A stretch of 64,000 bases of DNA from Planctomycetota bacterium (GTDB lineage: Bacteria; Planctomycetota; Planctomycetia; Isosphaerales; Isosphaeraceae), in contig JAQGHR010000060.1 in NCBI GenBank assembly GCA_028291545.1, positions 41,987 to 105,986 of the forward strand. Reading direction: 5' to 3'. Of this stretch, positions 45,201-57,200 are shown one piece after another. The number at the start of each line of letters is the position of its first letter. Position 1 is the first letter of the stretch. The notes beneath the pieces were generated by a model, which was not told the origin of the DNA, made no database searches, and worked only from the letters and a program-made list of their open reading frames with translations. Made by a program: the position numbers and the translations under genes.

Positions 45201-48200
45201 GCCGCCGTTGAAGGTCACGAAGATCTTGCCGCCGACCGTGCCGGCGTAGACGAACGAGTCGAGGTTGCCGAGGTTCGGCCCCACGACGTCGGGCGCACCG
45301 TAGGTCAGGGCCTGGGCGTTGGTCCCGTCGAGCGCCCCGGGGTTGCCGATCACGTTCCAGAACTTGCCCTGGTTCTCGGTGGAGAACACCCGGCCCTGCT
45401 CGGAGCTGATCAGCAATTGCTCGCCGCTGAGGGGATTGATCGCGAAGTTGTATCCCTTGTTGAACGGCCACTGCGCGTCCGGCACGTCGGCGATGGGCGA
45501 GGGGGGCAGCGGATCGAACTGGCCGGCCGTGTTCTGGAGCAGGTTGAAGGTACGGCTGGTGAGGTCGCGCTGGAGGAAGTCGGTCACGACGCTCGCTGGC
45601 GGGTTGACCGTGTGAGCGGCCGTGTTGTCCAGATCCGACGGCAGGATGTAGCGGTAGAACGAGCCGAAGCCGGGGAACGAGTTGTTGGTCTGGACCACGC
45701 CGACGCCGGCCCCGCTGGACCGCTCGATATACGGCCGCGCCCAGGTGATGTCGCCGTATCCGGTCTGACCGGTGGTGATCACGTTGGCATTGGCGTACGG
45801 CGAGCCGTTGGCGTCGGTCGAGCCGTAGAACATCCCCTTCAGGAGCGAGACCTGCGCCGCCAGGTTCGAGGGCTCGGCCGCCCCGTAGAAGAACTGGGTG
45901 GTCTGGAGATTGCCGTTGCGCGAGCCGGTGGCGAGCGAAACGTCGCCCTTGTCGGTCGCCAGCGAGGTGACCGAGCCGAGGCTGCCGATCAGCGTGCCGG
46001 TCCCGTCATCAATGGCCGTGAAGATGCCGTTGTCGTCGCCGAAGATCAGACGCGTCTTGTGCGTGACCGGATCGACCATGGTGATGATCCGGTGGACGCC
46101 GTTGGTGGGGGTGGCCCAGGGGTCGCTCGGGTTGGTCGCGAACGTGTCCGGCTTGAGGGCCTGGTCGAACGGAATCCACTTCACCTTGTCGCCAAAATTG
46201 GTGAAGATGTACGTATTCGTGACCGGGATCGTCGAGGCCGTGAGGAACGGGTTTCGCGGGTTGGCGATCAGGTTCAGGTAGGGCGTGTAGGCCGGGTTGA
46301 ACGGGGCGTTCGGCCCCGGAATATAGGCCCCGCCCGGGTTCGACTGGACGATCGGCCCGTGGATTTCGGCCGGGAGCGGCGTGAGGGGCCAGCCGTTCCA
46401 GACGGCTCGCTCGCCGTTTTTCAAGTAGTTGTTGGGGTTCGGGAGCTTGCCCTCGACATCGGTGTTTGAGAGGTAGAAGGCGTGCGGGTCCGCGATGCCG
46501 GTGGTGTCGATCCGCATCAGGCCGACGGCGTTGAACTGGCTGCTGCCGCCGAGGTAGAGCACGTTGGGGTTGTTCGGATCGACGGCCAGGCTGATGTTGA
46601 AGTTGCCGGTGCCGAAGTTGTTCAGGTCGAGCGGGTGCGGGACGGGAACGCCAGCCGGCGTGGATTCGCCCAGCGGGCTGAATTCGCCGAGTCGGTCGTC
46701 GTTGCTCGGGATGGGCACGGAGGCGAAATTCGAGGGCAATTTCACTCGGGTCCAGTTCTGACCGAAATCCTTGGTGAGGTAGACACCCTCGAGGTGGCCA
46801 CCCGCGACGAGTTGGTTGTCGGGCGTGACCTGAGTGTCAGCGGACACCACGGCCGCGTAGAGCCAACCCTGGTAGAGCACGTCCTGCAGCGGGTTGCCCG
46901 TGACGGACGGGCGAGCCAGCACGATGCGGCCCTTGATCGCCCTGTTCGCGACGCTGGAGTTGGGCGTCGCCTGGCCCCTGTAATAGTTCGACGTCGCGCC
47001 CATGACCGGGACCGGCTGGGTCGGGTTCGAGTCGAAGCTCTGGATCAACGGATTGCCGGCGGTGCCGGCCATCAGGTCGAATTCCTGGCCACGGTTCGGG
47101 CTGCGATACACGCCGTCGCCGCGGAACGCGGCGTAGAGGATCTGGAGGTTCCCGTCGGGAGCACCCGTGCCGGACGCGAGATCGAGGATCACGTCCGTCG
47201 CCTGGCCGGCCTTCATCTTGGTCCAGTTCTTGCCCGAGTCCACCGACCGCCAGATCCCGCCGGCGCGGCCAGCCCCGCTGATCGGCAGGCCATTGGCATC
47301 GACGTCGGAGATCGCCGCGTAAACGATCACGTCGCCCGAGGGGGTCGGCTTCGGATCCACCGTGATCTTGAAGCCCGCCGTCGAGACGAAAATGTGGTCG
47401 CGGAGCGGCGAATTGACCGGCAAGGGGTTACCTGCCACGTCGAAATTCGTGGTGCTGTCCAGCAAAACCCAGGTCGCCCCGCCGTCCATCGAGCGGAGGA
47501 AACCGATGCCGCGACTGGTCATTGAGGCGCTGTCGCCCCGGCTGGGCGCGACGGACTGGGGAGCCCCGAGGGCATCGATGTTCGGCTCGATACCGAGGGC
47601 ATCGGGGTCACCGGTGGCCGCGAAAACGATCGACTGATTCGGATCGTTGTTCCGGCTGAACACCGCGATCCCGCCGATATTCAAGCCGAAGGTCGGCCCG
47701 AAATCGGTCAGCGGCACATAGGTCGGCCCCGTCTTGGCGGTCGTGAGGAAGTTGGTGGTCTTCCAGATCCCGCCCGAGGCGGCCCCGACGTACACCGTGT
47801 TACCGGAGGAGTCGGACGGGTCGACCGCGATCGCGCCGATGCGCCCGGAAATCTCGGCGTTCTGCCCGGGCCCCTTGGCCCCGATCCCGGCGGGCCCGAC
47901 GGCCGTCCAGGTGTTGGACGCCAGCAGATTCGTCGGGTCCTGGGTGAAGATGCGGAAGCTCGCCGTGACCTGGTCAGCCACTGGATCGCCCAGGCCGGTC
48001 GCCGGGATCGGGCGGACGAGGTTGATCGTCCAGTTGTTGATGGTCCCTGTCCGGCCCGAGCCGTTGTCCGTGACTTCGAGGGTCCAGTTCCCGCCCGAGG
48101 TGTGGTTCTTGAAGACGCTGAGAGGGAACCGAGGATTGAACGTACCGAAGAACGGCGGGCCACCGTTCTGGATCGGCGTGTTGGCCGAGTCGTCGAACGT

Positions 48201-51200
48201 CGTGTTTGAGAAGTCGGCCTGCAACCCGGTGGAGCCGACGCCCGAGAAGAGCTGGACGCGGGTGCCGTCCGGGGCGATCAGGGCGGCATCCAGTTCGGGA
48301 TCGAACGGGAACGTGACGTTGATCGTGAGCGTCAGGCCCTGAACGACGAAGTTGTCCGGCACGTTGATCTTGGAGACCGTGACGCGACCCGCGGTCGGCC
48401 CGCCGATGATCGGAGCCTTGCTGTCGTTGGACTTGTAGGTCACGACGACGGTCCCGCCGGAGGGATCGCCGCGAAGGGTGTCCAGGCCGGCATTCTGGTT
48501 CGTGTCCAGCGCCTCGCCGATCGACGACTTGACCGTGGAGGCCAGCGTGACGGTGTAGGTGCCGCTCAACTGCTGGACCGGGAAGCCGATCAGGAACGTC
48601 CGGTGGTGGGTCCCTTCGCTCGCCAGCGTCGTGACGGTAAACGGGCCGGGAATCACTCCGGCCGGGCCGACGACGCGAAGCACCGACGTGCCCAGCACGG
48701 TGGTGGCGTCCATGTCACGGTCGAACACGATCGCGATCTGCGAGACCTTCTGGTCCGTCACCAGGTTGTCGAGCGTCTTGACCACCCCGGGGTTCGGGAT
48801 GTAGGTCGAGGAGACGTGCGGCCCGGGGATGAGCAGGGGCTGGGTGGTCCGATCGAACGGGGGCGCGAAGACCCCGCCGGAGAACGTGGTGGTCGTCGTT
48901 GGCGCGGGCGTTGGCACGGCGTAAACATCGCCAGGCGCATTCCCGGTGAACGGCGTGGTGCGCGGGTCCTGGCCGCCCACGGCGTCGCCGTTCTGATCCA
49001 TCAGGTTGCCGGTAATGACCACGCCCGTGGCCGTGACCGAACGGATCAGGTCGCGGATGTTCGGTCCGACCTGATAGGAATACGTGCCGGTCCCGCCGCG
49101 AGGGGCGAACCGGACGAGGAACTTGGTCGGCCCCTGGGGCGTGTTGCCCTCCATCAAGGGAGTGATCACCGGGTTGACGGCGACCGAAACGCCGGGCGCG
49201 AAGCCGGACGTATTCACGTCGCGATAAGTCACCTGGACGATCGGTTGCGGCGGAGCGATGATCGGGTTCAGGGTCGCCGGATCGACCACGCGGTCGAACG
49301 TGATGACGAATCCGTCGGCCAGCGGGGTCCCGTCGGCCACGCCCGGAACGCCGCTCGCGACCGTGCTATTGAACGGCACCGGGGTGCCGTCGACCTTGTG
49401 AACCGTCTGGGGCTGGACCGAGCCCATCGTGCTGCTGATAACCCGAGGACCGCTGGCCACCGTGGCCGCGGCGACGCGGATATCCAGGACGTCAAGGCCG
49501 GTCGGGCCGGCATTTTCGTTGCTCGACCACGCCGGATAGAGGCGGCCGTTGACGAACGCCAGCCCCTGGCTCTGTCCGAACCCGAGGTTGTTCGTCGACC
49601 CGTTCCCGAGCCAGGGCTGACCGGGGATGATCTTGGAGGCATTGTCGGGGATCGGCCCAAGGATGACGGTCTGGCCCGTGATGCCGTCGGTCACGGATTG
49701 CGGCGTATTCATGAACGTCTGCGGCGCGAAGGTCAGGCCGCCGTCGATGCTCGTGGCCACATAAGTCGCGACGCGGGCCCGTTGCGGGTCGTTCCGGGCA
49801 TCGTAGTAGGAGAGAGCGACCGTCCCGCTGTAGGCATCCACCGCGATGGCGGGCTGGAACTTGGGGCGCCCGAAGGTCACCGTCGGGTCCGAATACGCTT
49901 CCGAGAAGCCGTCGGTCAGCGCGTTGTCGTCGTTCACCTTGTTCGGCAACGACCAGGTTGCGCCGCCGTCGTCGGAGTACCGCAAGTAAATGTTCGTGTT
50001 GTCGGCCACCAGATCGCCGGCGAATTGGGCCGGATCGATGTACCGGTCCACATAAGTCATGTAGATCCGGCCCTGGTGAGGGCTGAAGCCGCCGAGGGTG
50101 TTGTCCGACGCCAGCGACGGGGCGGCGCTGATGCCTCCGCCGTCGACGCCCGTGTACTCGATCGGGATCGTGGCCGGCGGGTTCGAGAGATTGGAGATCG
50201 GGTACGGGCTGGCCTGCGGGATGCCCGTCACCTTGTAGCGCTCGAGCCGGGCGACGAGGTTATCGGCCGGGACGACGACCACGTCCTTACCGTTGGTCAT
50301 GTTCGAGGTGAAGTCCAGCCCCCAATCGATGAGCCGCTGGGTCGTCAACTTGGCGTTGGCATTGCCGGAGAAGTCCGTGACCTGCAGGGTCCACGTCCCG
50401 TTGGCGGTGGTCCGATCCATGCCGTAGAGCGCGGACAGGCCCGGACCCGCCTTGGATTTGCCGTCGATATTGACGAACGGGATGTCCGGGCGGAAACGGC
50501 CGACGTACGGGGCGGCGTACAGCGCGTTGGAGATGGCGCGCGGAGCCTCGGCGTCGAAGATCGTGTCGATGGTGAAGGGGCTGTTCTTGGTGGGATCGTT
50601 CGGCTGGAGGCCCAGGCCCCTGCCGGTCGGCCCGCCGCGGATCAAGGGGACGCGGGTGCCGTCCGGCGCGATCAGGTCGACCTGCACCAGGGTCAGGTCG
50701 GGGTAGAGCATGCTCAGCCGGACATCCATGTGCGAGATCGTCGTGAATCGCGGGTCGCTGAGATTGACCGGCAGGGTGAAGTCGGTCGTCACCGGCCCGT
50801 TGACCGAGGCCGGGATGGCCGAGTGGGTGTCGGCGACGTCGTACTTGATCGACGTGCTGTAGGTCGAACCCGCCTGGAGACGGTCGACGTTGAGGCTGTC
50901 GGAAATGTCGACCTTGGCGCCCCTGATGAAGCCGTTGGTGCCGAAGTCGTCCCAAACCACCGTGACCTGGCCGGCCGGCACGCCGGGATCGGTCGGGCTC
51001 AGGGTCTTGGCCGGGCGGCCCTGGCTGACCGTGATCCGGGGCGTCGCGTCGAGTTCCGTGGTGCTGGAGAACTTGGAATCATTCACGACTTCCGGCGGGG
51101 AGAACGAGTTACCACCGTCGCTGGAACCGGTCAGCACGATCGCGTTGTTATTCTCGGCCGCGAACGCATGCTGATCGCCGAACTCGTTCGTGGCCCAGGC

Positions 51201-54200
51201 GATGTAGACGTTGTTCGAGAACGGATCATTCTGGGTGACGTTCTTGGACGGGTCGGGGTCGGTGAAGCCGAGCGCGGCCGAGTGGTTGTAGACCCCGAGG
51301 AACGCCCCGGCGAGGCTGAACCGCAGGACGTTCTTGGACCCGAAGCTCGTGACCAGCAGGTTGCCCACCGGATCGAACGCGATGGCCTTGGGCTGGCTGA
51401 GGCCGCTCGTCCCCGCCGGGATCGTCTGGGTCAGGGCACCCGTGACGGGGTTGAAGACCAGGACGTTGTTGGCGCCGGAATTCGCGACATAGAGCGACCC
51501 GTTCCTCAGGGCCAGCCCCTCGGGCGCATTCAGCCCCGACGCCGCCACCCGAAGGAACTTGCCCGTGATGCCCTCGTAGGCGAGGACCTGGTTGGTGGCG
51601 GAGCTGGTGACGTAGAGCGTCTTGCCGTCGGGCGAGAAGATCAGGTCGGTCGGCGCGGAGAGGCCGGCGTCCCGGGCCACCACGAAGGTGCGGACGTATT
51701 CACCGGTATTGCCATCGTAGATCTGGACGCTGTCGCCGTCCTTGGTGGTGGCGTAGAGGTCACGGATCCCGTCGCCGTTGACGTCGGCCCCGAAGGTCAC
51801 GCCGTACAGGTCGGGCGTGGAATCCAGGCGCCCGAGGAAGGTGCCGGTGGTGTCGAACTTGAGCAGCAGGTTGTTGTCGCGGCTCACCACGATCAGGTTG
51901 CCGCTGCCGTCGAACGCCAGACCGGACGGGCCTTGCAGCTCGCCCGCGCCTCGGGCCACGAAGGCCCCCAGGGTGGCGCCGGTGCCCCCCTTGAACTTGA
52001 GGACGCGGTTGTCCTGCGAGGAGTTACTCGAGACCTGGGGCGTGATGAACGACTGCAGGAGCGCGTCGCTGGTGACGTAGAGGTCGCCGTTGCTGTCGAA
52101 CGCCAGCGCCGTGGGGCCATCGAGCCCGTTCTGCCCGGCCGTCACGAAGATCTTGTCGAACTTGCCGGTCAGGGGCTGGTAACGCAGGATCGAGTCGGGG
52201 GCGTCCGGCACCGGCGTGGTTGCGAGACTGCCGAAGGTGCTTCCCACATAGAGGTAGCCCTGGGCGTCAAACACGATCCCGGTCGGCCCCCGCAGACCGC
52301 CCGAGCGTCCCGCGACGTAGTCGGACAGGTAGGCGCCGGCCGACCCGCTGAAGCGAAGGACCTTGTCGTTGGTGTAATTGGCGACGTAGAGGTCACCCTC
52401 GGGGCCGAAGGTGATCCCCATCGCCTGCCTGAGCAGACCCGTGGTGGCGGCGACGAAGATGTCGAGGAACTGCCCCGTCTTGCCGTCGTAGCGGAGGATC
52501 TTGTCAAACGCGCCCCGCAGGCCCGGGATACGGTTGCCCTGGGCATCGAGGACCGGGTCGGCGCTGGCGACATAGAGGTTGCCGTCCGGCCCGAACACAA
52601 TGCCCTCCGGCAGCAGCAGGCCGCCCGAGTCCGGCGCGATGAACGTGCCCAGCAGCTTGCCGGAGACCGGGTCGTATCGGAGGATCGTGTTGGTCGCCTG
52701 GCTGGCGACGTACAGGAGGCCGTCGGCCTTATTGAAGGTCTCGTAGCTCGGCGACACCGGGCGGGCCGGGTTGAAGCTGTCGCGGAGGAGACCCGTCAGC
52801 GGTGCGCCGGGGGTGAGGCTGGCCGGAGGATTGAAGCGAAGAATGTCGTCCGAACCGGCGCTGGAGACAAGGAGCGTGCCGTCGGCCAGGAACACCAGGC
52901 CGTCCGGATCGTTCAGGTCGCCCGAATGGGCCGCCAGGTAGTCGTTGAGCAGGTCGCCCGACTTGTGGGTGGCGGTATCGCCGTACTGATACTGGAGGAC
53001 GGTGTCGGTGCCGCTGCTGGAGACGAAGACGCCGCCCGGACCGAACGTGACTCGGGTCGGCGCGATCAGCGGGCCGGGGGTGAACGGGCCGGTGTACGCG
53101 CCACTGTTGATGTTGTAGGACAGCACCTGACCCGTGTCGGCGCTGGCGACCAGGAGCTTCGCGGACTTGACCGAGAAGATCGTCGAATTCAAGACATGCT
53201 GCGCAACCGTGCTACCGTTGGCGCCGCGAGTCACCGTCAGCGCATCGCCGACAACCGCGGTCACACCCATGAACTCGCTGTCGATCTGGACCTGATCGCC
53301 GGCCTTGAACAGCGAGCCGGTCCCCGCCGCCACGTGGAGCGTGGTGGCCGACAACGTGAGCGGGTTGTCCGTGATCGTCGAGAACGTCCGCAGGAACGCG
53401 ATCCCCTCCGGCGTGCTCAGCCCGCCTCGGCCGGTCGTGACGAACACGTCGAGGAACGAACCCGTGCCGGCCTGATATCGGATGACCTCGTTGTTGCCGG
53501 ACGACGAGACATAGAGCGTGCCGTCGCTATCAAACGCGATGTTCGTCGGCTTGTTCAGGTTGTTCGACGCACTCGTCCCCGTATCCGCGTACACCTTGAT
53601 GAAGACGCCGGTGGTCGCGTTGTACTGGAGCACCTGGTTCGTCAGGAAGCTGGAGACGTAAAGCTCCGGGGTGCCGTCGAAGTTCGTGTCGGCGAAGACG
53701 ATCCCCTCGGCCTGGGAGGGAAGGATCGCACCCGTCAGGAACGAGCCCAGGAATGCACCCGAGCCGGCCCGATACTTGAAGACGGAGCTGCCCGAGGTGA
53801 CATAAACCGTCCCCGCGGCATCCACCGCCACGCCCTGGGGCGCGACGAGGGGCGACGTGGCGCCGCTGGCGAACACGTTGATGAACGCGCCGGTCGTCCC
53901 CACGAAACGAATGATCTCGTTGCTGCCGGAGCTGGCGACGTAGAGGTTGCCGTCCTTGCCGAACGCCAGGCCCGTCGGCTTGGTGATACCGCCGAGGCCC
54001 GTGGGGATGAACACGTCCTTGAACGTACCGTCCGTGCCATTGTAGCGCAGGATCTCGTTGGTCTCCCGGCTGGCGACGTACAGATTGCCATCCGGGCCGA
54101 TCACGGCGTCCTGCGGGTGCTTGGGATCGTGCGAGGTGAACCGCGAGAGGAATCCGCCGGAAGAGTCGTAGAGCAGGACCCGATCGGAATCCTTGCTCGT

Positions 54201-57200
54201 CACGAGCAGGTTACCCGACGCGGGGTCGAACGCCAGGCCGGTCGGACGGACCAATGGCTCGGGCGTGAATTCCTTGAGGAACGCGCCCGTGGACGTGTCG
54301 TACAACAGAACCAGGTCGGTGTCGCGGCTGGCCACGTACAGGCCCTTCGGGCCAAACGTCAGGCCCTGCGGCGTCTTCAGACCGCCCGAGCCCGGACGTA
54401 CGAACTGGCCGATGAGCGCGCCGGTAATTCCGCTGTACCGGTAGACCGAGTTGTTTCCCTCGCTCGAGACATAGACCGTGTTATCGCCGTTGATGCCGAA
54501 GGCCAGGCCCTGCGGATTGTCGAGGCCGCCGCCGGGCCCGATGAAGACGCCGTTGTACGTGCTGGTCTCGGCGGTGTACGACATGATCTCGTCGCTGCCC
54601 CAACTGGAGACCAGCATCCGCCCGGTATAGGGGCTGAAGATCAGGTCCTCGGGGTCGCGCAGCGGCTCGGGCGTGAACCGGACCCCGCTCGTGGCCGGGA
54701 GGTCGTTTCCGTTGCCGTCCACGGGCCGGTTGTACGAGATGACCTGATCGGAGAACTCGCTCGCGACGAGGATCGTGTTCGTCGCGGAATCCAGCGCGAT
54801 CCCGAACGCCCCGTTCAGCCCCCCCAGTCCCGGCGCCACGTAGGTGTGGACGTACGTACCGGCCGCCCCCGTGGCGGTCAGGCTGTAGCGATAGACGGCG
54901 TTCTGATTCCGGCTCACCACGTCCAGGACGGGCGTCAGCGCGGGCGGGTTCCCGGTCAGCGGGCGGATGGCGTCGACCGCGATCCGGATCGGCTGGGTCA
55001 TGCCCTTGGCGTTGCCGTTATTCACGAACGTGGCGATTGCGACACCCGTGAGCCGGTTGAAGCTATAGATCGAGTCGTTCAGGAAGCTGGCGACGTAGAG
55101 CACGCTGTTGGGGAAGTCGATCGCCAGGCCCGAGGGCTGCACGAGCCCGGCCGTGGACGGGATGAAGACCGCGTTGGCGAGCCCGGCCCCGGGTTGCGGG
55201 TTGCCGAGGACGTCGAACCGCAAGACCTGGTTGCCGGATGCGTCGGAGATCAGGAACGACGAGCCGTCGAAGATCACCTCGTCGGGGCTGAGCGGGGAGT
55301 TGGGGCCGACGTCGATGAAGACGCCCTGGAACGCTCCGGTGGTGCCGCTATATTTCAGGATCTGGTCGGTGTTCTTGCTGGCGACGTACAGGGATGCGCC
55401 CTTGTTGTCCCAGGCGAAGCCCTTGGGACCGTCGAGCCCGCCATCCCCCTGCACCACGAAGACCCGCATGAAGTTGCCGGTGATCCCGTTGTATTCGAGG
55501 ATCTGGTTCTTGGTCGCGCTGGCGACGTAGAGGTTGCCGTCCGGCCCGATCTTGGCCTCTTCCGGCGCACGCAGCGGCGTGGGGTCGGAGTAGCCGAGGA
55601 AGGCCCCGGTCGTGCCGTCGTAGCGGAAGATCCGCCCACCGGGGATGACCGGGGGGCCGACGACCCGGCCGGCGTCGTGCCCGACCACGTAGAGGTTGCC
55701 ATCCGCCGGGTTGAACGAAAGGCCGTCCGGCGCCGCCAGCGTCGGCGCCGTGAATTCGGCCCCGCTGATGGTGCTGGGGATGAACCGGCCGTTCGTACCG
55801 CTGTACTCAATGACTTGATTAGTGCCCTGGCTGAGTACGTATAGGTTGCCGTCGGTCGGGCCGAAGACGAGTGCGCTCGGCGTATCCAGGCCCGCGTAGC
55901 CGTGGAAGACAAACTGTCCGGCAAACGCGCCGGTGGTCGCGTCGTACCTCAGGACCTTGCTACTGCTGGCGTCCGCGACGAACAGGAATCCGTTCTTGAA
56001 GGCGATCCCCGTGGGCGTGCCGAGGCCACCCAGGGCGGGCGTGACGAACGGCCCGATGAACTGCCCGGACGGCGAGTAAACCAGCACGCTGCTCGTGAAC
56101 GAGCCCGCGACGTAAATGTCGCCGAAACCGTCGAATGCGATCCCTTCCGGGCCGTTCAAGCCGCCGAGGCCCGGGCTCACCGCGTCACCCTGATACGCGC
56201 CGGTCGCGTCGTATCGCTCCACCGAGTCCGTGTTCACGCAGGCGACGTAGATCGAGCTGCCGCGGAACACAAGCGTGTGCGGGCCGTTGAGGTGAACGCC
56301 GCCCTGGACGAAGACCTTGTCGAAGGAGCCGTCGGTGTTGTATCGCAGGATCTGATTCGTGCCGAGGCTGCTCACGTAGAGCTTCCCGGCGGCGTCCAGC
56401 GCCAGGCCGTTGGGCTGCTTGAGGCCCCCGTTCAGGGTCGGATCGGCTGTCACGAAGATCCCGAGGAACTTCCCGGTGGCGTCGTACTCGAGAACCTCGC
56501 CATTGTCGCGACTGGCCACGAAAAGGAGGGTCTGGTTGGCATTCCAGACTTCCGCCGTCGGGGTCTTCTGGGGCTCGGGGGTGAAGAGACCCTGGAACGC
56601 ACCCGTGGTCCCGTTGTACCGCAGCACCTGGTCCGTCGCGTAGCTGGAGACGAACAGCGAGCCGTTGTGGAATGTGAGCCCGCGGGGCTGGTTCAGTCCC
56701 CCGTTCAACGTGGGAAGCGAGGGGACGAAGATTCGCAGGAACTTGCCGGTGTTCCCGTCGTACTCGAGGACCTCATCGCTGTCCTTGCTCGCGACGTACA
56801 GGTTGCCATCCGGGCCGATGACCGTCCCCTCGGGTCCCTTGAGCGGCTCGGGCGTGTAGAAATTGCTGTAGAGAGTTGTCTGGATGAGGGCCCCGGTCAC
56901 GCCGTTGTACTCGATGACGCCTTCGGTCAGCGCGCTCGTGACGTACATGTTCCCGTTATGGAAGGACAGGCCCTCGGGGTCGCTCAGGCCGCCGTTGATC
57001 ACCTTGTTCGAGGTGACGAAGTCGCCCAGATACAAGCCGGACTTGGCGTCGTATTTGAGGATACGCGAGTCAAACGAGCTGGCGACGAAGAGGAAGGCCT
57101 TGTCCGGGGAGAACACCAGGCCCGACGGCACGTTCAAACCGCCCAGGCCCGATGCGATGAAATTCCCGAGGAAGACGCCGCTGTTCGGATCGAAGCGGGC

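Noticed and set aside
48603..55844. Very long rightward open frame (about 2,400 codons) opposite the giant gene
   Set aside because: It is a by-product of GC-rich repeated codons on the coding strand; its translation is Arg/Gly/Asp-rich low-complexity sequence with no domain, while the minus frame has clear repeats. The same holds for 39402-43619, 44010-46469, 46482-47525 and 55902-58787.
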